Below the pieces are notes generated by a model that worked only from the letters and a program-made list of their open reading frames with translations, made no database searches and was not told where the DNA came from. A DNA stretch of 54,463 nt from Candidatus Firestoneibacteriota bacterium (lineage in GTDB: Bacteria > Oederibacteriota > D2-FULL-39-29 > CAIOVX01), in assembly GCA_903861835.1 (NCBI GenBank), contig CAIOVX010000003.1:1-54463 (forward strand). Reading direction: 5' to 3'. Below, one piece after another: positions 16,164 to 23,612 of this stretch (position 1 is its first letter; every line of letters begins with the position of its first letter). A program made the position numbers and the translations under genes.

Positions 16164-16892
16164 ATGCAAATGTCCGTTCAGGTAAATAATCTGGTTAAAA
16201 CATTCGGCAGTTTCACAGCCGTAGATGACATTACTTTTTCAGTTGAAAAAGGCGAGATTTTCGGATTTATTGGTCCTAACGGTGCCGGGAAATCAACCAC
16301 TATTAGAATGCTTTGCGGGATATTAGACCAGACTTCAGGGGCAGGCACGGTTGAAGGGTTCAGCATAAAAGACGAATCCGAAAAGATTAAAAGTGTTATC
16401 GGGTACATGTCACAGAAATTCTCGCTTTATGACGATCTGACTGTAGAAGAAAATATCAACTTTTATGGCGGTATTCACGGTTTAAGCAGAGCTGAGACTA
16501 AGAAAAGAAAGGACTGGATTCTTGAAATGGCCGGTTTGCGCGGGAAGGAAAAGAATATCACCGGCGCGCTTTCCGGAGGCTGGAGACAAAGACTCTCACT
16601 CGGCTGCGCTATCATACATGCGCCTAAAGTAGTTTTTCTTGATGAACCAACGGCAGGAGTTGATCCGATATCCCGAAGGGAATTCTGGTCTTTAATCCGC
16701 GGGCTTGCCGACTCAGGTACAACAATATTTGTAACTACGCATTATATGGACGAAGTTGAGTTCTGCGACAGGATAGCAATGATTTATAAAGGAAAAATAG
16801 TCGCTATGGGAACGCCGCTTGAACTTAAGACGGCTAATAAGGTTGTGAATTTGGAAATGCTTTTTGTCAACCTTATACGGAGTATGGAATAA
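16164..16892 (+). CDS. ABC exporter ATPase, YbhF C-half type
   Basis: The 242-residue ATPase has canonical motifs: Walker A GPNGAGKST, Q-loop YMSQKFSLYDD, signature LSGGWRQRLSLG, Walker B VVFLDEPTAGVDP, and switch histidine in FVTTHYMDEVEFCDR. The GGWRQR signature is typical of the C-terminal half of YbhF, so this is probably the catalytically competent partner of the ATPase encoded upstream. GAGGG lies 11 nt before the ATG. Its stop codon is immediately followed by the start of the first permease. Confidence 0.85.
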   Translation: MQMSVQVNNLVKTFGSFTAVDDITFSVEKGEIFGFIGPNGAGKSTTIRMLCGILDQTSGAGTVEGFSIKDESEKIKSVIGYMSQKFSLYDDLTVEENINFYGGIHGLSRAETKKRKDWILEMAGLRGKEKNITGALSGGWRQRLSLGCAIIHAPKVVFLDEPTAGVDPISRREFWSLIRGLADSGTTIFVTTHYMDEVEFCDRIAMIYKGKIVAMGTPLELKTANKVVNLEMLFVNLIRSME

Positions 16893-18035
16893 ATGTTGAT
16901 CAACCGCAAGGTTATTGCCATTGCGAAGAAGGAAGCGCTGCATGTGGTGCGCGACATCCGTTCGCTGATTATCGCGCTGATCCTTCCGCTTGTATTTCTT
17001 TTCATTTTCGCCTATGCCATAACGCTTGATATCGACCATGTCAAGCTTGCGGTATTTGACCAGGATCGGACCCAGGCGAGCAGAGAATTGATAAATGCTA
17101 TGACAGCGAGCGGCTATTTTGACCTCGCTGCTTTGCCTGGTTCAGGGAAAGAACTGGAACTTGGATTAGATATGGGAAGCATAAAAGCCGGGCTTATTAT
17201 TCCCCCTGGTTTTTCAAGGCATATTGCGAGAGGGGAGACGAATTCAGTGCAACTGTTGGTTGACGGTACTGAATCAAATAGCGCGAATATTACACTAAAC
17301 TACGCGAGCGCGGCAATCGCGTCCTATACCGGCAATATTGTGATAGCGGCAATGAACAGAAAAGGGATGTCTCTTAAAAGGGACATAGGTTTTATTGAGG
17401 CAGGGCAGATGGCTGTTTATAACCCGAGTATGAGAAGCCGCAATTTCATTATCCCTGGCATCATAGCGGTTATAATGTCAATCATCCTCGCAATACTGAC
17501 TTCCTTAACGATTGTTAAAGAACGAGAGCAGGGTACTCTTGAGCAATTGCTGGTTACCCCGGCTACTCCGCGCGATATTATTATCGGAAAAATGATTCCC
17601 TACTGGGTAATAGGGATGGCGGACATGCTGATGATAGTTCTTGCCGGAACGCTTATCTTTGGAGTTCCGCTAAAAGGAGACATTTTCCTGCTTTTCTTCA
17701 CGTCGGGAGTCTTTGCATTTTGCGGGCTTGGCATAGGGCTCTTAATATCTTCTTCTGCTGCGAACCAGCAGCTCGCTATTCAGCTCTCAGTTATACTTTC
17801 TGTACTCCCCGGGTTTATTCTTTCAGGCTTTCTCTTCCCCATCAAAAGCATGCCCAAAGTAATACAGGCGGTAGCTTTGATCCTGCCGGCGAAATATTTC
17901 CTTATCATCCTAAGGGGCGTTTTCCTTCGCGGCAGCGGCTGGATAGCGCTTGCCTTTGAAACTATAACGCTTTTTGGGATGGGAGTATTGCTTGTTGTTA
18001 TAGCCGCTAAAAGGTTTAAGAGGAAGATAGGATGA
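16893..18035 (+). CDS. ABC-2 type permease, YbhS/YbhR-like
   Basis: The 380-residue protein has an N-terminal helix (LIIALILPLVFLFIFAYAIT), a large periplasmic domain of about 140 residues (VKLAVFDQDRTQASRELINA onward), and five C-terminal helices from about residue 185. These include the family segment IVKEREQGTLEQLLVTPATP, which contacts the ATPase. It forms the inner-membrane channel together with its paralogue downstream. The ATG abuts the ATPase stop, and the end overlaps the next gene by ATGA. Confidence 0.85.
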   Translation: MLINRKVIAIAKKEALHVVRDIRSLIIALILPLVFLFIFAYAITLDIDHVKLAVFDQDRTQASRELINAMTASGYFDLAALPGSGKELELGLDMGSIKAGLIIPPGFSRHIARGETNSVQLLVDGTESNSANITLNYASAAIASYTGNIVIAAMNRKGMSLKRDIGFIEAGQMAVYNPSMRSRNFIIPGIIAVIMSIILAILTSLTIVKEREQGTLEQLLVTPATPRDIIIGKMIPYWVIGMADMLMIVLAGTLIFGVPLKGDIFLLFFTSGVFAFCGLGIGLLISSSAANQQLAIQLSVILSVLPGFILSGFLFPIKSMPKVIQAVALILPAKYFLIILRGVFLRGSGWIALAFETITLFGMGVLLVVIAAKRFKRKIG

Positions 18036-19168
18036 GAAGGATAATTGAGCTTGTCAGGAAAGAGTTTATTCAAACCCTGCGCGATAAACGTATGATCGGG
18101 CTTATTTTCGTGGCACCGCTCCTGCAGCTTATTATGCTTGGTTATGCCGTTACCACGGATGTTAAACATATAGCGCTTTGTGTTTGGGATAATGACAGGA
18201 GTCGTGAAAGCAGGGAGCTTGTTTCAAAGGCCGTCGTAAGCGGATATTTTGACGATAGCGGTACAGTCGGCAGCGATGAAGAAATGGAACGCGCTTTTAA
18301 AAGCGGGAGGAGCGACCTTGTTATTTATTTTCCTCCGGAGTATTCAAAAAGGATAAAACGCGGTGAAAAAGCAAAGGTTGAACTTATAGCGGACGGAAGC
18401 GATTCAAACCTTACCAATATAGCGTTTGGTTATATGGGGCAGATCATCAACCTGGAGAACAACAAATTGCAGATTGAGAATGTAGCACGGCTGAAAGCCG
18501 CAAAAGGAGCGGAAATTAAGGTGCCCCTTATTGAGCTGAAGCCGCGGGTCCTGTATAACCCGGAGATGAAAAGCGCCAATTATATGATTCCCGGGGAAAT
18601 CGGGTTAATTCTCACACTAATCACTATTTTGCTTACCTCGATGTCCATAACGAAGGAGAAGGAGTCTGGAACAATCGAGCAGTTAATTGTCTCGCCTCTT
18701 CGTTCTTCCGAGGTTATTATCGGCAAAACTATACCTTTTGCGGTGATAGGAATGCTAATTGTCTTGTTTATCATAACCGGCGGAATATTTGTTTTTAACA
18801 TTACACTAAAAGGTAACATTTTCACTCTTTTTTTCGCTTCGTTCCTGTTTCTCCTGAATACACTGGGAATAGGGCTCTTTATTTCAACAATCTCAAAAAC
18901 ACAACAACAAGCGATGCTCTCCAGTATAATATTCATACTGCCCTCGATAATGATCTCCGGTTTCGCTTTTCCGGTTTCTAATATGCCGATAGAAATCCAG
19001 TGGCTTTCTTATCTGCTGCCCCTCAGGTATTTTTTCATAATAATCAGAGGCATTTTCCTCAAAGGCGCCGGTTTTGCTATTCTCTGGCCTGAAATGCTGG
19101 CTTTATTTCTTCTCGGGACCACAGTCTTTATTCTGGCGGCGTTAAGGTTTAGAAAGAAGCTTAGTTAG
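18032..19168 (+). CDS. ABC-2 type permease, YbhR/YbhS-like
   Basis: The 378-residue paralogue of the preceding permease has the same layout. It has an N-terminal helix (MIGLIFVAPLLQLIMLGYAV), a periplasmic domain starting with IALCVWDNDRSRESRELVSK, and five C-terminal helices with the coupling segment ITKEKESGTIEQLIVSPLRS. The two permeases probably form a heterodimer matched to the two ATPases. It ends the efflux operon; only a weak A/T hairpin follows. Confidence 0.85.
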   Translation: MRRIIELVRKEFIQTLRDKRMIGLIFVAPLLQLIMLGYAVTTDVKHIALCVWDNDRSRESRELVSKAVVSGYFDDSGTVGSDEEMERAFKSGRSDLVIYFPPEYSKRIKRGEKAKVELIADGSDSNLTNIAFGYMGQIINLENNKLQIENVARLKAAKGAEIKVPLIELKPRVLYNPEMKSANYMIPGEIGLILTLITILLTSMSITKEKESGTIEQLIVSPLRSSEVIIGKTIPFAVIGMLIVLFIITGGIFVFNITLKGNIFTLFFASFLFLLNTLGIGLFISTISKTQQQAMLSSIIFILPSIMISGFAFPVSNMPIEIQWLSYLLPLRYFFIIIRGIFLKGAGFAILWPEMLALFLLGTTVFILAALRFRKKLS

Positions 19169-19250
19169 AAAACTCGAAGTAATAACATTTAAAGCGAAAC
19201 TAAAAAGAAGAATTCTTTTTGATTATTTGCAATATATATTTGTTTTTATA

Positions 19251-19279
19251 TTGACTCGTTTCCGCTTTTTTAGTATATT
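19251..19279 (+). promoter_or_regulatory. Promoter of tadBC, leaderless-type
   Basis: TTGACT (19251-19256) and TATATT (19274-19279) are 17 nt apart. The GTG at 19285 begins 5 nt after the -10 box, so transcription should start at or next to it. No Shine-Dalgarno sequence is visible. Confidence 0.65.
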
Positions 19280-19284
19280 GTGGC

Positions 19285-19974
19285 GTGCGCTTCACTGGGA
19301 TGAAAAAATACATTGTCCCGGCATCCGTTTTCGTTGTAGTTTTGGTGCTGTTCAATATTTTTATCGCGCTCCTGCTCGTTTCGTCCCTCCCGGTAATATA
19401 TTCATATCTGAAGAAAAGAAAAGACAAATTAACCTCTTTGCTTATTAATAAACAATTCATTGAAAGCCTTAAATTGATAGTAAGTTCTCTGCGCTCCGGG
19501 CAGACGTTGCTTATGGCTTTTGAGGATGCCGCAGTGCGTGTTGAAAAACCAATCGCTGATTATTACTCTGAAGTGCTGACTAATCACAGAATTGGAAAGA
19601 GCCTGGAAGCGTCGCTTATAGCGGTTGCCGGCCCGTACAACAATAATGACATGGAACTATTTGGCATCATCGTATCAATCCTGAAGGAATCCGGCGGCAA
19701 TACGGTTTTGCTTTTATCGAATATGATAGATGCTTCCGAGCAGAAGCAAAAACTGAAAGGAAAGATTGAAGCTATGACCGCACAGGGCAGGCTTTCCGGT
19801 TTGGTGGTAGGTGTTCTGCCTGTGGCGCTCCTTTTGATGTTTTGGTTCCTGGATAAAAGCTTGATTTCTCCCTTATTCAACACTTTGGAGGGGTTTCTGC
19901 TGCTCTTTTTGGCGGCCGTCCTCGAGGTCGCCGGACTATATCTAATAGCGCGAATAACTGAGGTTGAGCTTTAG
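19285..19974 (+). CDS. TadB-like type II secretion F-domain protein
   Basis: The 229-residue membrane protein has an N-terminal hydrophobic segment (YIVPASVFVVVLVLFNIFIA), a cytosolic T2SSF helical domain (FIESLKLIVSSLRSGQTLLM, then SLEASL and ILKESGGNTVLLLSNM), and two C-terminal helices. This is the layout of TadB, an inner-membrane platform protein of Tad/Flp pili, though shorter than typical. The GTG at 19285 suits the predicted transcription start; an in-frame ATG at 19300 is the alternative. It lies next to tadC, but no TadA, pilin or secretin gene is in the window. Confidence 0.75.
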   Translation: MRFTGMKKYIVPASVFVVVLVLFNIFIALLLVSSLPVIYSYLKKRKDKLTSLLINKQFIESLKLIVSSLRSGQTLLMAFEDAAVRVEKPIADYYSEVLTNHRIGKSLEASLIAVAGPYNNNDMELFGIIVSILKESGGNTVLLLSNMIDASEQKQKLKGKIEAMTAQGRLSGLVVGVLPVALLLMFWFLDKSLISPLFNTLEGFLLLFLAAVLEVAGLYLIARITEVEL

Positions 19975-20838
19975 ATGCTTACACTATTTTGCTCAATATT
20001 GGGAGGAGTATCCTTCTTTCTTGCGGTCAGTTATATCCAGGAAAAGGAGAGGATTGGTACGCTAAGAAAGTCTAAGGCGGTGACTGACTCCATAATAAAG
20101 AGAATCCTAAATTCTGATTATGCAGCAAGATTAGTGATGTTTTGCGCTAAGCTTAATGGAAGATTACCGTTTGGCAGCTATCGCGTCAGGCTTCAAGCGT
20201 TGCTTTTGCTCTCAGGTACAGAAGTAAGGTGCACTGCTGATGAGTTCCTGGCAAAGAAGGAAATATTCTTCCTTTTAGGGCTCTTTTTACCGGTCTTAGC
20301 GGGGGCTGCTGTGTGGCTTGCATCGGCAGTGGCATTAACCGTGTCTTTCCTGCCAGATCTTGAAGTGAGAAAAACAAGGAAAGATTATGAGAAAGATGTG
20401 TTGCGCTCCCTGCCGGTTGCGCTGGACATTTTAGCAGCCTGTATCGAAGCCGGTTTAACTTTCGACGCATCTTTGGCTAAATACGTGGAAAAATGCGCGG
20501 GCAATGCGCTTTCGGCCGAATTAAGAACTTATTTGGAAGAGGTCAGGCTTGGTAAAAGCAGGCAAGCGGCTCTCGTTGCTTTTGCAGCCAGGTCAGGCGT
20601 TGAAGAAATCCGTTCATTTACTTTAGCGGCTGCAAGATCAATTGAACACGGAACCGGAATGGCCGCGGCTTTACGTTCGCTGTGCGAATCCAACCGCCTG
20701 GCTTCAACTCTCAGGGCCGAGAAAAAGGCGGCCGAAGCGCCGGTTAAATTGCTATTTCCTTTGATCTTTTTCATTTTCCCGGTTATTTTTTTGATAATAT
20801 TTGGCCCTCTCCTGCTCAGGTTCCTCTCACAAAAGTGA
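19975..20838 (+). CDS. TadC-like type II secretion F-domain protein
   Basis: The 287-residue protein has an N-terminal helix, a central pair of helices (about residues 97-125) and a T2SSF domain (SLPVALDILAACIEAGLTFD, AARSIEHGTGMAAALRSL). The C-terminal helix begins after EKKAAEAPVKLLFPLIFFIF, which is a hallmark of TadC. It pairs with TadB as the inner-membrane platform of a Tad pilus or related secretion machine. The ATG follows the tadB stop directly, so the two genes are coupled. Confidence 0.8.
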   Translation: MLTLFCSILGGVSFFLAVSYIQEKERIGTLRKSKAVTDSIIKRILNSDYAARLVMFCAKLNGRLPFGSYRVRLQALLLLSGTEVRCTADEFLAKKEIFFLLGLFLPVLAGAAVWLASAVALTVSFLPDLEVRKTRKDYEKDVLRSLPVALDILAACIEAGLTFDASLAKYVEKCAGNALSAELRTYLEEVRLGKSRQAALVAFAARSGVEEIRSFTLAAARSIEHGTGMAAALRSLCESNRLASTLRAEKKAAEAPVKLLFPLIFFIFPVIFLIIFGPLLLRFLSQK

Positions 20839-20867
20839 TTAGAGATTGAAAGTCCGGTTCCGCCCTA

Positions 20868-20896
20868 TTGAAATGAGGCGCTATTTGTCGGATAAT
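20868..20896 (+). promoter_or_regulatory. Promoter of the liv operon, leaderless-type
   Basis: TTGAAA (20868-20873) and GATAAT (20891-20896) have a 17-nt spacer. The livM ATG starts 5 nt after the -10 box, with no ribosome-binding site between. Confidence 0.6.
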
Positions 20897-20901
20897 GTTG
20901 C

Positions 20902-21906
20902 ATGCTGATAAAAACGAGTTATGGTAAGTTTATTTATGCAGTTCTTTTCCTGGCTGCTCTTGCGCTCCCTTTTTTAGCCGGCGGCTATCAGCTTGGAATT
21001 GCCTCTTTTGTCCTTATCTATTTACTTCTATCTTTAGGTCTTAATGTTGTTATTGGTTTTTGCGGACTTCTGGCACTCGGCTTCGCGGCTTTCTACGGTG
21101 TTGGCGCATATGTCACCGCGCTTTTGTTTCCAAAACTGGCACTGCCTCTGCTGATTGCCTCGGCCATTGCCGGCGCTGCGCTTTTCGGTTTTTTCTCGGG
21201 AGCCCCTGTCTTACGGCTCAGAGGCGATTATCTTGCTATTGTTACTCTCGGGTTTGGCGAAATAACACGCTTGTTCCTTAAAAATATGGATTGGCTTACA
21301 AATGGTCCGAAAGGAATAAGCGGAATTTATCCGGAGGTATTTCTGGGACTCAACCTGACAGACAAGAAAAGTGCCTATCTCTGCTGTCTTGCTGCCGTAG
21401 CGCTTTGTGTCTTCCTGCTTTATAGACTGAAAGATTCTAAAATCGGCAGAGCTTGGACCGCAATACGGGAAGACGAGATAGCTGCCGCCTCTTGCGGAAT
21501 AGATATAAAAAAACTTAAGATTCTCGCGTTCCTTATAGGGGCGGCTATGGCAGGCCTGGGAGGTTTCTTCTTTGCCGTTAATCAGTCCTTCGTAGACCCA
21601 AACTCTTTTGGGTTCGACGAATCCGTTTTAATAGTCTGTATGGTAGTTATCGGCGGCATAGGAAGTATCCCGGGTGTGATACTCGGAACATTTATTCTTG
21701 TTCTGCTTCCTGAATTGCTCAGGAATTTTCTTGGAGGGTTTGAGTCCTACAGGATGCTCTTTTACGGGGTCTTACTGGTCTGCATGATGTTATTTCGCCC
21801 CCAGGGAATACTGCCTGATGAAGGCAGGAAGGCGGAGTTGCGACCGGCAACGGAAGGGATAAGGGACGAAGAGGATTCAAATGTTTTTGAAGAGCGGAGC
21901 AATTAA
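20902..21906 (+). CDS. livM: Branched-chain amino acid ABC transporter permease LivM
   Basis: The 334-residue membrane protein has about 9-10 helices and LivM features: LGLNVVIGFCGLLALGFAAF, the RLRGDYLAIVTLGFGEITRL loop that contacts the ATPases, and AGLGGFFFAVNQSFVDP with MVVIGGIGSIPGVILG near the end. It forms half of the inner-membrane channel for branched-chain or related amino acids. The other half, LivH, is not in this window. The ATG lies 5 nt after a -10 box. The stop overlaps the livG start by 1 nt (TAATG). Confidence 0.85.
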   Translation: MLIKTSYGKFIYAVLFLAALALPFLAGGYQLGIASFVLIYLLLSLGLNVVIGFCGLLALGFAAFYGVGAYVTALLFPKLALPLLIASAIAGAALFGFFSGAPVLRLRGDYLAIVTLGFGEITRLFLKNMDWLTNGPKGISGIYPEVFLGLNLTDKKSAYLCCLAAVALCVFLLYRLKDSKIGRAWTAIREDEIAAASCGIDIKKLKILAFLIGAAMAGLGGFFFAVNQSFVDPNSFGFDESVLIVCMVVIGGIGSIPGVILGTFILVLLPELLRNFLGGFESYRMLFYGVLLVCMMLFRPQGILPDEGRKAELRPATEGIRDEEDSNVFEERSN

Positions 21907-22685
21907 TGGCTAATTTACTGACAATTGATAATCTTTCGAAAAATTTCGGCGGTTTGACGGCTATTAATAACTTTTCGATGAATGTAGCGCAAGGTGAAAT
22001 ACTTAGCCTCATAGGGCCAAACGGAGCAGGCAAGACAACACTCTTCAATTGTATAACAGGAATCTACCGTCCTTCATACGGATCCATAAGTCTGCCGGGC
22101 GAAGGAGCGTTTATTGAAAAGCTGCCTCCTCATAAGGTAGCGCGCTTGGGGCTTGCCAGGACCTTCCAAAACATAAGGCTCTTTGCCAATCTGAGTGTAC
22201 TTGATAATGTCCTCTGCGGTGCTTTCTGCAGGACGAAAGAGTCTTTATTAGACATAGTTTTTCACACGCAAAAGTTTAATTCAGCCGAAAGAACAGTTAC
22301 CGCAAGAGCTATGGAACTCTTGAAGTTCGTTGATTTATCTGATAAATTGTTTGTGCCTGCCTGTAAACTGCCTTACGGCAGCCAGAGAAGGCTTGAAATC
22401 GCTCGTGCTCTTGCGCTGGAGCCTCAATTGCTCTTACTTGACGAACCGGCTGCAGGAATGAATGCTTCTGAAACAAACGGCCTGGGTGATCTAATTAGGA
22501 AGATTAAGAACTCCGGAATCACGCAAATTATCATAGAACACGATATGCGTTTCGTAATGGAAATCTCAGATAGAATAGTGGTATTGAACTACGGTGAAAA
22601 GATTGCCGAAGGTTCTCCGCTTGAAGTTAAGAATGACAAGAAAGTCATAGAAGCCTATTTAGGCGAGGGCCCGCAATGCACATAA
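21906..22685 (+). CDS. livG: Branched-chain amino acid ABC transporter ATPase LivG
   Basis: The 259-residue ATPase shows Walker A GPNGAGKTT, then the LivG-specific GLARTFQNIRLFANLSVLDN. The signature motif is changed (LPYGSQRRLEIARAL), as usual for LivG, and Walker B is LLLLDEPAAGMN followed by IIEHDMRFVM. It powers the LivM channel with LivF. It starts within the livM stop and its last 10 nt overlap the mini-PilT gene. Confidence 0.85.
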   Translation: MANLLTIDNLSKNFGGLTAINNFSMNVAQGEILSLIGPNGAGKTTLFNCITGIYRPSYGSISLPGEGAFIEKLPPHKVARLGLARTFQNIRLFANLSVLDNVLCGAFCRTKESLLDIVFHTQKFNSAERTVTARAMELLKFVDLSDKLFVPACKLPYGSQRRLEIARALALEPQLLLLDEPAAGMNASETNGLGDLIRKIKNSGITQIIIEHDMRFVMEISDRIVVLNYGEKIAEGSPLEVKNDKKVIEAYLGEGPQCT

Positions 22686-22897
22686 ATCTGTTGCTTCAGG
22701 AGATGCTTGGCCAGCATGCATCTGATATTCATCTGAAGGCAGGCGCGGTACAATACAGGATGCAGACTTTCGATCAGAGCCTGCTTGATCTTTACAGGAG
22801 GGATCTTATAACAATGGAAGACGCTCTTTCGGAGCCGACCACTCCGACTGACCTTAAACTGGGGCTCGATGGTTTGATTTCCAGCGGTATGGATTAA
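22676..22897 (+). CDS. Mini-PilT: PilT N- and C-terminal ends joined, ATPase core absent
   Basis: This 73-residue protein starts like the retraction ATPase PilT (LLLQEM, then HASDIHLKAGA, as in the PilT ASDLHLxAG strand). It continues directly with the PilT C-terminal signature MQTFDQSLLDLYRRDLITME and a DAL...DLKL tail. Roughly 290 residues containing Walker A, the Asp and His boxes and Walker B are missing, so it cannot hydrolyse ATP. The frame is intact. GAGGG at 22665-22669 is 6 nt before the ATG, and the gene overlaps livG by 10 nt and ends 13 nt before livF. It is either a decayed remnant kept for translational coupling, or a functional mini-protein, for example a subunit that pairs with PilT/Tad ATPases. 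The PilT relation is seen by motif only. Confidence 0.7.
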   Translation: MHINLLLQEMLGQHASDIHLKAGAVQYRMQTFDQSLLDLYRRDLITMEDALSEPTTPTDLKLGLDGLISSGMD

Positions 22898-22910
22898 AAA
22901 TCGCAAAGTG

Positions 22911-23612
22911 ATGCTTGATGTCTCAGACATAAGAATAGATTACGGCGGAATAGCTGCGGTACGCGGCGTTTCACTTTATGTGAAAATGGGTGAAATAGTA
23001 ACTTTGATAGGCGCGAACGGCGCAGGCAAAAGCAGTATATTGGCAGGTATCTGCGGTCTGGAAAAGCTTTCAGGCGGCTGCGTAAAGTTTGAAGGAAAAG
23101 ATATAACGGGTATCGGTGCAGCTCGAACCGCGGCTCTCGGTATTTCTCTGGTTCCTGAAGGTCGAAGAATATTCGGCAAAATGTCGGTGCTTGAAAACCT
23201 TGAAATGGGCGGCTACACGAAATCCTCGCTCGAACTGAAAGAAAGCCTTAAGGATATGCTGGAGGTGTTTCCGGTGCTTTCGGAAAGAACTGCTCAACAC
23301 GGAGGCACTCTAAGCGGAGGGGAACAGCAGATGCTGGCAATCGCCAGAGGCCTTATGAACCGGCCTAAACTGCTTCTTCTTGATGAGCCCTCGCTTGGGC
23401 TTTCACCTATTATGGAGCAGATTGTCTTTAAGATTATCAGAGAGATCAGGGAAAGGGGAACCACCCTGCTATTAGTTGAACAGAACGCAAACCTGGCGCT
23501 TGGAGTCTCGGACCGCGCGTATATAGTTGGAAACGGTGAAATTACTATGACCGGCAAAGCAGCGCTTTTGCTTCAAGACGTGAATGTAAGAAAATCATAC
23601 CTGGGCGGTTAA
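22911..23612 (+). CDS. livF: Branched-chain amino acid ABC transporter ATPase LivF
   Basis: The 233-residue ATPase has Walker A GANGAGKSS, the LivF-type LVPEGRRIFGKMSVLENLEM, signature LSGGEQQMLAIARGLM, Walker B LLLLDEPSLGLSP, and the switch region LLVEQNANLAL. It is the second nucleotide-binding subunit of the Liv importer. I prefer the ATG at 22911 to the overlapping GTG at 22908. No good Shine-Dalgarno sequence is present, so translation may depend on ribosomes finishing the mini-PilT gene just upstream. Its stop abuts the TPR gene. Confidence 0.85.
   Translation: MLDVSDIRIDYGGIAAVRGVSLYVKMGEIVTLIGANGAGKSSILAGICGLEKLSGGCVKFEGKDITGIGAARTAALGISLVPEGRRIFGKMSVLENLEMGGYTKSSLELKESLKDMLEVFPVLSERTAQHGGTLSGGEQQMLAIARGLMNRPKLLLLDEPSLGLSPIMEQIVFKIIREIRERGTTLLLVEQNANLALGVSDRAYIVGNGEITMTGKAALLLQDVNVRKSYLGG

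Noticed and set aside
19202-19220. A/T-rich hairpin AAAAAGAA-GAA-TTCTTTTT after the efflux operon.
   Set aside because: The stem is weak and no separate T-run follows; not convincing as a terminator.
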